Source: Deltaproteobacteria bacterium
Lineage (GTDB): Bacteria; Myxococcota_A; UBA9160; UBA4427
Reading direction: 5' to 3'
Assembly: GCA_016713665.1 (NCBI GenBank)
Contig: JADJOR010000002.1
Location: 620,001-684,000 of the forward strand
DNA length: 64,000 nucleotides
The notes under the pieces: model-generated
What the model was told of the DNA's origin: nothing
Databases searched by the model: none
What the model saw: only the letters and a program-made list of their open reading frames with translations
Program-made: the position numbers and the translations under genes
Shown: positions 18,510-26,881 of the stretch, one piece after another
How the letters are laid out: each line of letters starts with the position of its first letter
Position numbering within the stretch: position 1 is the first letter of the stretch

Positions 18510-19564
18510 TCGATCTCTCCGTCGTGATCCCGAGCTACGAGAATGCGGCGCTCCTCGAAGGCTGCCTCGCGGCGCTGGCCCGGGCCCGGGCGGCGCATCC
18601 GGCGCTTCGTTTCGAGGTGCTCGTCGTCGACAACGGCTCGCGCGACGGGAGCGCCGAGCGGGCGGCGGCCTCGACCCTCGGCGTCCGGCTGATCGCTCTC
18701 GCCCGCAATCGGGGCTTCGCCGCGGCGGTGAACATGGGCTTGCGGGCCCGGCACGGGCGGCACGTCCTGCTGCTCAACAGCGACGCGGAGATCGAGCCCG
18801 GCGTGCTGGTCGGCGGCGTGGCGTGGCTCGACGGGGAAGCGGACGTCGGGGTCGTCGGCGCGGGGCTCCTCCATCCCGACGGGCGGGAGCAGCGGTCGGT
18901 GCACGCGCTGCCGGGCTGGACGAGCGAGCTGCTGCCCGATCGCTTCGTCCGCTGGGGGCGACGTCGGCTTCGCGATCGGGCTTCGGCCGCGCCGCGCGGC
19001 CGGGCGCGGGCCGGAGCGGTTCCTGTCGGAGGCGAGGGGGGCGGCGCGCATCGATCGGGCGCGCGGGCGATCGGCGGAGGGCAGGACGTCGAGGCGGTGC
19101 GCGGCGCCGTCTTCTTCATGGCCGGCGATCTCGTCGAGGCGCTCGGCGGGCTCGACGAGGGTTATTTCTTCTTCCTGGAGGAGACCGACTACTGCGCTCG
19201 GGTCCGGGACGCAGGACGGCGGGTGGTATACGCGCCCGGTCTGCGCGCGATCCACCGGCTCGGCGCGAGCAGCAAGGCGCGGGCCCCCCTCGCGACGCGC
19301 ATCGAGTACGAGCGTTCCCTCGATCGCTTCCTGGCACGGCGTCGTGGACCGGGCGTCGCCCGGCTCGTCCGGGGGCTCCGGCTCCTGCGTGGCGTCGGCG
19401 GCCTCGTGCTGCTCGGGCTCGCGGCGCCGCTCTCGGGGCGGCTGCGCAGCCGACTGCGGGAGCGGGCCGGATTGCTCCTGTGGCATCTTCGCGGTCGGCC
19501 GGCCGAGCCGGTCCTCGCGGACGTACTCGCGAGCCGAGCGAGCGGAGAAGGGACCCCGATTTGA
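18506..19564 (+). CDS. Glycosyltransferase family 2 (rhamnosyltransferase-like)
   Basis: Inverting GT-A glycosyltransferase of 352 aa in the LPS core/O-chain block. The N-terminus IDLSVVIPSYENAALLEGCL, then VVDNGSRDGS and the metal-binding region LLLNSDAEIEPG, match GT2. FFFLEETDYCARVRDAG is the acceptor-site ED motif common in WbbL-type rhamnosyltransferases. The C-terminal part (about residues 290-325) is hydrophobic and basic and may associate with the membrane. A Gly/Ala/Arg-rich insert lies around residues 160-195. GTG start overlapping waaF by 4 nt. The sugar transferred is unknown. Confidence 0.8.
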   Translation: MIDLSVVIPSYENAALLEGCLAALARARAAHPALRFEVLVVDNGSRDGSAERAAASTLGVRLIALARNRGFAAAVNMGLRARHGRHVLLLNSDAEIEPGVLVGGVAWLDGEADVGVVGAGLLHPDGREQRSVHALPGWTSELLPDRFVRWGRRRLRDRASAAPRGRARAGAVPVGGEGGGAHRSGARAIGGGQDVEAVRGAVFFMAGDLVEALGGLDEGYFFFLEETDYCARVRDAGRRVVYAPGLRAIHRLGASSKARAPLATRIEYERSLDRFLARRRGPGVARLVRGLRLLRGVGGLVLLGLAAPLSGRLRSRLRERAGLLLWHLRGRPAEPVLADVLASRASGEGTPI

Positions 19565-20571
19565 GCGGAAGACGGCCGACCGAGCTGCGAGAACTCCTCG
19601 ATCGCGTCGCGCGGCTGCGGATCCTCGTGGTGGGCGACGTCATGCTCGACGAGTACCGCGTCGGCGAGGTCGCGCGGATCAGCCCCGAGGCGCCGGTCCC
19701 GATCGTGCGGGTGCGCGAGGCGCGTTACGCGCTGGGCGGCGCGGGCAACGTCGCCCGCAATCTGGTCGCCCTCGGCGCGGCGGTCGAGCTGGTCGGCCTC
19801 GTCGGCCGCGATCCCGAGGGCGAGCAGGTCGGGGCCCGCGCCGCCGCGCTCGGACTCTCGATCGACGGCCTCGTCGAGACGCCCGAGCGGCCGACGACCC
19901 ACAAGCTGCGCGTGGTCGCCCGCACGCAGCAGATGCTGCGCCTCGACCGGGAGGACGACTCTCCGCTTTCGCCCGAGACCCGCGCGCGGATCGAGGCGGG
20001 CGTGTTCGCGCGTCTGCCGGATTGCGACGCGGTCATCCTCGCGGACTACGACAAGGGGCTCTTCGCCGACGGTCTGGGCCATGCGATCGTGGCGGCCGCC
20101 CGGGCGCGGAGCCTCTTCGTCGCCGCAGACCCCAAGCGCGCGCCGCAGCGCTTCCGCGGGGCCTCCCTCGTCAAGCCGAATCTCGCCGAGGCGTGTTCCG
20201 CCGTCGGGCTGTCGGGCGACGACTTCGAGAGCCGCCGCCGTCTGCTCGAGAAGCTGCGCGGCGAGCTCGGCGGTGCGGAGATCGTCGTGACCCGGGGCGG
20301 CGACGGGGCGACCGTGCTCGGCGCCGACGGCCGCGTCGTCGACGTGCCGACCCGGCCGCTCGCGGTCTACGACGTCCAGGGCGCGGGCGATACGGCGATG
20401 GCCGCCCTCGTCTCGTGTCGCGTCGCGGGCGCCTCGCTCGTGCGCGCGTGCGCGATCGCCAACGCGGCGGCGGCGGTGGCGGTCTCGAAGGTGGGTACGG
20501 CGGCGGTGAGCCGGGCCGAGCTGGAAGCGCGACTCGCGGATTGGATCCCGGGCGCGACGGAGGAAGCGTGA
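19561..20571 (+). CDS. hldE: D-glycero-beta-D-manno-heptose-7-phosphate kinase (RfaE1 domain only)
   Basis: PfkB-family kinase making heptose-1,7-bisphosphate for ADP-heptose synthesis. The 336-aa protein contains RILVVGDVMLDEYRVG, LGGAGNVARNLVALGA, LVKPNLAEA and the catalytic VQGAGDTAMAAL. Bifunctional HldE in E. coli is about 477 aa; here the C-terminal cytidylyltransferase domain is missing, so a separate RfaE2 must be encoded elsewhere. The TTG start at 19561 overlaps the preceding stop. It supplies the donor for the two heptosyltransferases just upstream. Confidence 0.9.
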   Translation: MSGRRPTELRELLDRVARLRILVVGDVMLDEYRVGEVARISPEAPVPIVRVREARYALGGAGNVARNLVALGAAVELVGLVGRDPEGEQVGARAAALGLSIDGLVETPERPTTHKLRVVARTQQMLRLDREDDSPLSPETRARIEAGVFARLPDCDAVILADYDKGLFADGLGHAIVAAARARSLFVAADPKRAPQRFRGASLVKPNLAEACSAVGLSGDDFESRRRLLEKLRGELGGAEIVVTRGGDGATVLGADGRVVDVPTRPLAVYDVQGAGDTAMAALVSCRVAGASLVRACAIANAAAAVAVSKVGTAAVSRAELEARLADWIPGATEEA

Positions 20572-21455
20572 TCTTCAGCATGACGGGATTCGGGCGCGCG
20601 GCGCGCGAGTCGGGTGGCGTGGCCTTCGAGGTCGAGGCGCGCAGCGTGAACCATCGCCACCTCGATCTGCGCATCCGCCTGCCGCGGCTGCTCGCCGACC
20701 GCGAGAACGCCCTCAAGCAGCGGGTCCAGTCGAAGCTCGCCCGCGGCAAGGTCGAGATCGTCGTCAATCTCGCCTCGAATGCCGCGACCGCGAAGCTCGT
20801 GATCGACGAGGCGATCGCAGGGCAGTACGTCGAGGCGGCGAGGGCGCTCTCCTCGCGACATGCCCTGGCCGGGGGGCTCGACGTCGCGGCGCTGCTGGCG
20901 CTGCCGGGGGTGACCCGGGTGGTCGAGGCGGAGATCGATACCGAGGCGCTGGCGGCGTCCGTCGAGGAGGCTCTCGACGAGGCCGTTCGCGGCATGCTCG
21001 AGATGCGGGCGGCGGAGGGGGAGGCACTGCGGGTCGAGCTCGAGGGGCGCCTCGCGACGGTCCTGCGCCTGTCGGAAGCTTTCCAGGCGCGCTCGGGGGA
21101 GGTCGTGCAGGCGGCGAGGCAGCGGCTCCAGAAGCGCGCCGAGCAGATCCGCCGCGACGTCGGGCTCTCCGACGACGCGCGGCTGCATCAGGAGATCGTG
21201 ATCGCGGCGGATCGCCTCGACATCACGGAAGAGCTCGTCCGCCTGCGCAGCCACATCGCCCAGTTCGAGGACACGATGCGCGCCGCCGGGCTCGACAATC
21301 CCGTCGGCCGCCGCCTCGACTTCCTGCTGCAGGAGCTCGGGCGCGAGGCCAATACCGTCGGCTCGAAGGCGTCGGACGCGGCGCTGGCCCAGGACGTGGT
21401 GGCGCTCAAGACCGAGCTCGAGCGCATCCGCGAGCAGGTGCAGAACATTGAGTAG
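20568..21455 (+). CDS. yicC: YicC family protein (endoribonuclease)
   Basis: YicC-like proteins are reported as RNases or RNase adaptors. The 295-aa protein starts VIFSMTGFGRAARES, the family hallmark, and ends with RLDFLLQELGREANTVGSKA and VVALKTELERIREQVQNIE, its conserved C-terminal domain. The GTG at 20568 was chosen because it overlaps the rfaE1 stop and gives the usual M-I-x-S-M-T-G-F start. The order yicC-DUF370-gmk is common in deltaproteobacteria. Confidence 0.9.
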   Translation: MIFSMTGFGRAARESGGVAFEVEARSVNHRHLDLRIRLPRLLADRENALKQRVQSKLARGKVEIVVNLASNAATAKLVIDEAIAGQYVEAARALSSRHALAGGLDVAALLALPGVTRVVEAEIDTEALAASVEEALDEAVRGMLEMRAAEGEALRVELEGRLATVLRLSEAFQARSGEVVQAARQRLQKRAEQIRRDVGLSDDARLHQEIVIAADRLDITEELVRLRSHIAQFEDTMRAAGLDNPVGRRLDFLLQELGREANTVGSKASDAALAQDVVALKTELERIREQVQNIE

Positions 21456-21792
21456 CGGCGACGGGCGCGAGCGGGGCGAGACGGAGCGGGCCGAGCACGA
21501 TCGCGGCCTGCGCGAGCGCGCCCCGGGCTCGAAGCCGACGATGGTCAACATCGGCTACGGCAATCTCGTCATGGCGGGTCGTGTCATCGCGATCGTGTCG
21601 CCCGGCTCCTCGCCCATGCGACGGCTGCGAGAGGAGGCCGGCAAGCGCGGCAAGCTGCTCGACGCGACGGAGGGACGCCGGACCCGCTCGATCGTGCTGA
21701 CCGACAGCGACCACGTCATCCTCTCGGCGATCACCCCCGAGACGATCGCGACGCGGCTCGCCCCGGACTTCGACGGAGAGCTCGACCAATGA
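21448..21792 (+). CDS. remA: DUF370/RemA family regulatory protein
   Basis: RemA of Bacillus is a DNA-binding regulator of matrix genes; its role in Gram-negatives is unclear. The core MVNIGYGNLVMAGRVIAIVS, PMRRLREEAGKRGKLLDATE, RTRSIVLTDSDHVILSAI and TPETIATRL is the complete DUF370 domain of about 80 residues. Two starts are possible: TTG 21448, overlapping yicC (114 aa with a 31-residue charged extension), or ATG 21541, which opens the conserved domain (83 aa, closer to the family length). Neither has a clear ribosome site. The stop overlaps the gmk ATG by 4 nt. Confidence 0.85.
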   Translation: MSSGDGRERGETERAEHDRGLRERAPGSKPTMVNIGYGNLVMAGRVIAIVSPGSSPMRRLREEAGKRGKLLDATEGRRTRSIVLTDSDHVILSAITPETIATRLAPDFDGELDQ

Positions 21793-22496
21793 CGGCAAGG
21801 GACACGCGGATCGCGGACGCCGGCGTGATCGGGACGCGAGCCCCGCGCCGCGGCCACGTCTTCGTGATCGCCGCTCCCTCGGGCACGGGCAAGACCACGA
21901 TCTGCCGCCGCATCCTCGAGCGCGACCCGGCGCTCCGGCTCTCGACCTCCCACACGACGAGAAAGCCCCGGGCCGGCGAGCAGGACGGTGTCCACTACCA
22001 CTTCGTCACGACCGGCCGGTTCCGGGAGCTCGTCGCCGAGGGCCGCTTCCTCGAGCACGCCGAGTACGGCGGCAACGTCTACGGCACGAGCTGGAACGCG
22101 ATCGAGAATCCGCTCGGCCTGGGTCACGACGTCGTGCTCGAGATCGAGGTCCAGGGGGCGGCCCAGGTCAAGAAGCGCATCGCCGACGCCTGTCTGATCT
22201 TCCTGCTGCCGCCCTCGCTCGCCGTGCTCGAGGAGCGGCTGCGGGGGAGGGGCACCGACGACGAGGCCGTCATCCAGCGGCGGATGGCGCTCTCCGATCG
22301 CGAGCTCGCGGCGGCGGAGATCTTCGACTACGCGGTCGTGAACGACGACCTCGAACGCGCGGTCGAGGAGGTCCTGCTCGTGATCCACGCGGTTCGCGAG
22401 GGGCAGGAGGATTCGATCCGAGCGCGCTTCGGTCGCGCGGCCGTGATGACGGCGTTCCTCGCGGCGCAGGCGCGCGCGGCGAGCCCGCGGCGCTGA
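21789..22496 (+). CDS. gmk: Guanylate kinase
   Basis: Converts GMP to GDP with ATP in the cytoplasm. The 235-aa protein has P-loop FVIAAPSGTGKTTICRR, STSHTTRKPRAGEQDGVHYHF for GMP binding, FLEHAEYGGNVYGT and LEIEVQGAAQVKK, all as in Gmk. There is a short N-terminal extension before the P-loop. ATG at 21789 overlaps the previous stop (ATGA). rpoZ, which usually follows gmk, is not found in the 133-nt gap before spoT. Confidence 0.95.
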   Translation: MTARDTRIADAGVIGTRAPRRGHVFVIAAPSGTGKTTICRRILERDPALRLSTSHTTRKPRAGEQDGVHYHFVTTGRFRELVAEGRFLEHAEYGGNVYGTSWNAIENPLGLGHDVVLEIEVQGAAQVKKRIADACLIFLLPPSLAVLEERLRGRGTDDEAVIQRRMALSDRELAAAEIFDYAVVNDDLERAVEEVLLVIHAVREGQEDSIRARFGRAAVMTAFLAAQARAASPRR

Positions 22497-22510
22497 GCGG
22501 CGCCCGCGCG

Positions 22511-22539
22511 TTGCCCCGTTCGGGGGCCACCGGTACGCT
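22511..22539 (+). promoter_or_regulatory. Candidate promoter upstream of spoT
   Basis: TTGCCC (22511-22516), 17 nt and TACGCT (22534-22539) lie in the gmk-spoT gap, about 90 nt before the spoT ATG. The -35 overlaps a small G+C hairpin (CCCC GTTC GGGG, 22514-22525) that might instead attenuate read-through from gmk. Weak by-eye evidence. Confidence 0.3.
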
Positions 22540-22629
22540 GTAGCGAGCGCTCGCCCCCGTGCCCCCGCAACCCGACCCTTTGGGACCGATTCTCTCGAAA
22601 GCAAAAGCAAAGGTGTCTCGGCACCCACG

Positions 22630-24816
22630 ATGCTCCGCTTCAACGACATCGCCGACCGCCTCCTCGAGTACAACCCGCAGGTCGATCTCGCGCGGCTGCA
22701 GCGCGCCTACGTATTCACGGCGAAGGTCCACGACGGCCAGGAGCGCCTGTCTGGCGAGCCCTACCTCATTCATCCGCTCGAGGTCGCCGGCATCCTGCTC
22801 GAGCTCTTCGTCGACGAAGACACGATCATCGCGGGCCTGCTCCACGACACCCTCGAGGACACGCTGACGACGCGCGATGAGATCGAGCGCCTCTTCGGTC
22901 CGAAGGTCGCGTTCCTCGTCGAGGGTCTCACGAAGATCGCGCGCATCGAGTTCCGCAGCGCCCGGGAGCAGCAGGCCGAGAACTTCCGCAAGATGCTGAT
23001 CGCGATGTCCGAGGACATCCGCATCCTCATGATCAAGCTCGCGGATCGGCTCCACAACATGCGGACGATCGTCCACATGGGCGAGGATTCGCGGCGACGC
23101 GTGGCCCAGGAGACGATGGACATCTACGTCCCGCTCGCCCATCGCCTCGGCGTCTACTGGATGAAGCAGGAGCTCGAGGATCTCGCCTTCCGCGCGCTCG
23201 AGCCCGAGGCCTCGGCCGAGCTCGAGGCGAGGCTCCTCATCTCCCGACCGGAGCGCGAGCGCTACATCGAGAGCGTGATCGGCATCATCTCGTCGCGCCT
23301 CGCGGAGCTGCAGCTGGCCTGCGAGGTCAACGGCCGCGTCAAGGACATCTCGTCGATCCACGCCAAGATGAAGGGCAGCGACATCGAGCTCGAGCAGATC
23401 TACGACGCGATCGGGTTCCGCGTCGTGATCGACGGGTCGATCGGCGATTGTTATGCGGTGCTCGGCCAGATCCACGCGATCTGGCCGCCGGTCCCAGGGC
23501 GCTTCAAGGACTACATCGCGCTGCCGAAGCCGAACGGCTACCGCTCGCTCCATACGACGGTCGTCGGTCAGTTCGGCGAGCGCATGGAGATCCAGATCCG
23601 GACGCGCGAGATGCACCGCGACGCCGAGCTCGGCATCGCCGCCCACTGGCGCTACAAGGAGGGCCGCGTCGCCGCCGAGCGCGACGACGCGAAATTCGAC
23701 TGGCTGCGCCAGCTCGTCGAGTGGCAGAAGGAGATCCAGGACCCCCACGAGTTCCTCGATGCGGTCAAGCTGAATCTCTTCCCCGACGAGGTCTTCGTCT
23801 TCACGCCGAAGGGCGAGGTCATCAACCTGCCCGCCGGCTCGACGCCGGTCGACTTCGCCTACGCGATCCACAGCGAGGTCGGCTCCCACTGCTCGGGCGC
23901 CAAGGTCAACGGGCGCCTCGTCCCCCTGCGCCAGAAGTTGAAGGGCGGTGACACCGTCGAGATCCTGACCCAGCCCGAGCGCGCGCCCCGCAAGGACTGG
24001 CTCGAGTTCACCGTCTCCTCGAAGGCCCGCAACCACATCCGGTACGCGATCCGCCAGGCCGGCAAGCAGCGCGCCGTCGAGCTCGGACGCGACCTGCTCC
24101 AGCGCGAGCTGCGCAAGAACGACGCGACCCTCGCCCAGGTCGAGCAGGACGGGCGACTCGCGCGCTACGTCGCGAGCGAGTGGCCGGGGCAGAGCCAGGA
24201 CGAGGTCCTGGCTGCGCTCTCCTACGGCAAGCTGACGGCGGCGACCGTCGTGCGCAAGCTCGTCGGGAGCGCGGGGGCGTCGGTGCAGGCCCCGTCGGCG
24301 CCGGTGTCGGCCGCGGTCTCGGTCCCGAAGCGGCTCCGGCAGCTCTTCACCCGCGAGCGGCGCCGCTCGACCTCCGGTGTGCGGGTCTCGGGGACGGCGG
24401 ACGTGCTCGTCCGCTTCGCCGGCTGCTGCGAGCCGCTGCCCGGCGACGAGATCATCGGCTTCGTGACCCGGGGACGCGGCGTCACGGTGCATACGCGCGG
24501 CTGTGTCAAGGTCTTCGCGCTCGATCCGGCGCGGCGGATCGAGGTCGATTGGGACGCGTCGAGCGACGTGCGGCGCGCGGTCGAGATCCGGGTGCTCTCC
24601 CGCGACGAGCCCGGCATGCTCGCCAAGATCACGAACACGATCTCCGCCGCGGGCATCAACATCGGCTCGGCCCGGGTCACGACCGAGGGAACCCAGGGCA
24701 CGGGGGCCGAGCAGTTCTTCGAGCTCTGGGTCCAGGACGCGCCGACGCTGGCCGCCGTGATGAAGGAGATCCGCCGGGTGAAGGGCGTGCGCTCCGTCGA
24801 GCGGCTGCGGGGATGA
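22630..24816 (+). CDS. spoT: Bifunctional (p)ppGpp synthetase/hydrolase (RelA/SpoT family)
   Basis: Makes and degrades the stringent-response alarmone. The protein has 728 aa with the full Rel layout: HD hydrolase domain (HPLEVAGILLE, LLHDTLEDT and KLADRLHNMRT, residues about 45-155), synthetase domain (YDAIGFRVVIDGS and ALPKPNGYRSLHTTV, about 235-345), TGS domain (VFVFTPKGEVINLPAGSTPV, about 390-450) and C-terminal ACT domain (about 650-725). The intact HD motif and the synthetase EXDD-equivalent stretch IEIQIRTREMHRDAELG-like region suggest both activities. Its stop overlaps the next glycosyltransferase by 4 nt. Confidence 0.95.
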   Translation: MLRFNDIADRLLEYNPQVDLARLQRAYVFTAKVHDGQERLSGEPYLIHPLEVAGILLELFVDEDTIIAGLLHDTLEDTLTTRDEIERLFGPKVAFLVEGLTKIARIEFRSAREQQAENFRKMLIAMSEDIRILMIKLADRLHNMRTIVHMGEDSRRRVAQETMDIYVPLAHRLGVYWMKQELEDLAFRALEPEASAELEARLLISRPERERYIESVIGIISSRLAELQLACEVNGRVKDISSIHAKMKGSDIELEQIYDAIGFRVVIDGSIGDCYAVLGQIHAIWPPVPGRFKDYIALPKPNGYRSLHTTVVGQFGERMEIQIRTREMHRDAELGIAAHWRYKEGRVAAERDDAKFDWLRQLVEWQKEIQDPHEFLDAVKLNLFPDEVFVFTPKGEVINLPAGSTPVDFAYAIHSEVGSHCSGAKVNGRLVPLRQKLKGGDTVEILTQPERAPRKDWLEFTVSSKARNHIRYAIRQAGKQRAVELGRDLLQRELRKNDATLAQVEQDGRLARYVASEWPGQSQDEVLAALSYGKLTAATVVRKLVGSAGASVQAPSAPVSAAVSVPKRLRQLFTRERRRSTSGVRVSGTADVLVRFAGCCEPLPGDEIIGFVTRGRGVTVHTRGCVKVFALDPARRIEVDWDASSDVRRAVEIRVLSRDEPGMLAKITNTISAAGINIGSARVTTEGTQGTGAEQFFELWVQDAPTLAAVMKEIRRVKGVRSVERLRG

Positions 24817-25676
24817 GCGAGGCTGCGCCTGCGCGCGAGCCCGTCAGCGTCTGCCTGCTCGCCTGCGACGAGGAGCAGGAGCTCGAGCGCGCGCTCGCCT
24901 CGGTCGCCTGGGCCGACGAGATCGTGGTCGTCGTCGACGCGAAGAGCCGGGACGGGAGCGAGGCGGTCGCCCGGCGGCTCGCGTCGCGGGTCGAGCGCCG
25001 CGCCTACGCCGGGGACGTCGAGCAGAAACGCTTCGCGGTGTCGCTCGCGAAGCACGACTGGGCCTTCATCCTGGATCCCGACGAGGTCGTGACGCCGGCG
25101 CTCGCCGAGGCGATGCGCGAGGCGCTCGCGCGATGCGCGCGCGAGACGGGTCTCCCGGTCGGCGATCGGGGTCGGGGCGAAGCCGCCCGGGCGAACGGGA
25201 CCGCATCGGCGGGGGGCGACGCGATCGTCGCCTACGAGATCAACCGCGCGACCTGGCATCTCGGCCGCTGGATCCGCCACGGCGATTTCTACCCGGACTG
25301 GAAGCTTCGGCTCTTCCGCCGCTCCCGCGCGCGCTTCGTCGGCCGCGATCCCCACGGCCGGGTCGAGGTCGACGGCCGCGTCGCGCGCCTCGCGGGCGAG
25401 CTCGAGCATTACAGCTACCGCGATCTCGCCGACCAGATCGCGCGCATCCAGTTCTTCAGCGGCGAGGCGGCGGCGGCCCTCGCGCGGGAGGGGGCGCGCG
25501 TCGGCGTCCGAGAGCTCCTCTTCCATCCGCCGGCGCGCTTCCTGCGCAGCTACGTCCTGCGCCGCGGCTTCCTCGACGGAATGCCGGGCTTCGTGATCGC
25601 CGTAGCGAGCGCGTTCTACGTCTTTCTCAAGTACGCGAAGCTGTGGGAGCGGACGCGGGTGTCGTCGCGGCCTTGA
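24813..25676 (+). CDS. Glycosyltransferase family 2, WaaE/KdtX-like
   Basis: LPS-core glycosyltransferase candidate of 287 aa. VSVCLLACDEEQELERALAS, VVVDAKSRDGSEAVA, QKRFAVSLAKHDWAFILDPD (the DxD-like DPDE) and GFVGRDPHGRVEV-like C-terminal features match the WaaE (core beta-1,4-glucosyltransferase) group of GT2. The C-terminus holds a hydrophobic stretch (PGFVIAVASAFYVFLKYAKL) as in that group. ATG at 24813 overlaps the spoT stop, and its own stop overlaps the next gene's TTG. Confidence 0.8.
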   Translation: MSEAAPAREPVSVCLLACDEEQELERALASVAWADEIVVVVDAKSRDGSEAVARRLASRVERRAYAGDVEQKRFAVSLAKHDWAFILDPDEVVTPALAEAMREALARCARETGLPVGDRGRGEAARANGTASAGGDAIVAYEINRATWHLGRWIRHGDFYPDWKLRLFRRSRARFVGRDPHGRVEVDGRVARLAGELEHYSYRDLADQIARIQFFSGEAAAALAREGARVGVRELLFHPPARFLRSYVLRRGFLDGMPGFVIAVASAFYVFLKYAKLWERTRVSSRP

Positions 25677-26881
25677 GGATCCTCCACCTCGTGAGCGACT
25701 GGAAGTGGACCGGGCCGGCGGAGCCGATGCTCCTGCTGATGCGGGCGCTCCGCGCGCGGGGTCATGTCGTCGAGCTCGTCTGCCCCGCGCCGCCCGCCGG
25801 CGCCGGCCGCAGCCTCGCCGAGGAGGCCGCGAAGCGCGGGCTCGCACCGATCGCGTCGATCGCGCCCGGCCGCAGCGCCTGGCAGCGCGGCGACGGCGCG
25901 CGCGTCCGGCGACTCGCCCAGTGGCTCACGACGCCCGTCCTTGGCGGTCCGTTCGACGTGGTCCACACCTGGCATACCCGCGACCACGTGCTCGCCGCCC
26001 GCGCCCTCGGCCGCCTGTCCCTCGTTCCGGCACCCCGCGCCGGTGCGTCCCGCCTCGTCCGCTTCGCCTCCCGGGCCGAGCCGATCCCGGACCGGCCCTG
26101 GAATCGCTGGCTCTTCGGGCGCGCCTGCGATGGCCTGCTCTGTGTCAGCGCGGCGAGCGCTTCGGCGAATCGGCGGGTCCGGCCGCTCGGGCCGATCGAG
26201 GTGACGCCGGGGGCGGTCGATCTCGAGGCGTTCGGTGTCGGGGAGTCGGCGGGCGCGCTGGAGTCGGCTCGTGCGCGGCGGCGTGCGGCGTGTGCGGCGC
26301 TCGGCTTGCCCGAGGATTCGCTGCTGATCGGCGTCGTCGCGCGGCTGCAGGCGCATCGGCGCTTCGATCTGCTCTTCGAGGCGCTGGCGACGTTCGTGCG
26401 GCACCGCCCCGAGGCGCGGCTCGTGCTCTTCGGTCGGGGGACGCGGGCCGAGGCGGTGGTCGAGGCGCCCGTGCGGGCGCTCGGGCTCGAGGGCCACGTC
26501 GTGCGAGCGGGCTACCGCGTCGAGGATTATGCCGCGCTCGTCGGGGGGATGGATCTCTTCACCTTCCTCGTCCCGGGCTCCGACGGGACTTGTCGCGCGC
26601 TGCGCGAGGCGGCGGCGCTCGGTCTGCCGATGGTCGGGACCCGGCGCGGTGCGATCCCGGAGATCATCGTGGACGGCGAGACGGGGCTGCTCGTCGACGA
26701 GGATCCGGCGAGCCTCGTGGCGGCGTGGGAGCGGCTCGCCGCCGATCCGGACGCGCGGCGCGCGATGGGCGAGGCAGCCCGACGCGACGCCCGGGCGCGC
26801 TTCTCGCCGGCCGGCCTGGCGGAGCTGGCCGAGCGCTTCTACGCCGCGCTCGGCCGGTCGGCCCCGATCAGCTCGCGGTAG
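25673..26881 (+). CDS. Glycosyltransferase family 4
   Basis: Retaining GT-B glycosyltransferase of 402 aa. The N-terminal LRILHLVSDWKWTGPAEPML and the C-terminal GT4 donor-binding pattern are present: LIGVVARLQAHRRFDLLFEA, then the E-x7-E-type segment CRALREAAALGLPMVGTRRG, AIPEIIVDGETGLLVDEDP. The TTG at 25673 overlaps the previous stop by 4 nt. It closes the plus-strand LPS block and overlaps the convergent flippase gene by 43 nt. Substrate unknown. Confidence 0.82.
   Translation: MRILHLVSDWKWTGPAEPMLLLMRALRARGHVVELVCPAPPAGAGRSLAEEAAKRGLAPIASIAPGRSAWQRGDGARVRRLAQWLTTPVLGGPFDVVHTWHTRDHVLAARALGRLSLVPAPRAGASRLVRFASRAEPIPDRPWNRWLFGRACDGLLCVSAASASANRRVRPLGPIEVTPGAVDLEAFGVGESAGALESARARRRAACAALGLPEDSLLIGVVARLQAHRRFDLLFEALATFVRHRPEARLVLFGRGTRAEAVVEAPVRALGLEGHVVRAGYRVEDYAALVGGMDLFTFLVPGSDGTCRALREAAALGLPMVGTRRGAIPEIIVDGETGLLVDEDPASLVAAWERLAADPDARRAMGEAARRDARARFSPAGLAELAERFYAALGRSAPISSR

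Noticed and set aside
22497..22629. rpoZ between gmk and spoT
   Set aside because: The 133-nt gap has no open frame like omega. It holds only a possible promoter and a small hairpin.
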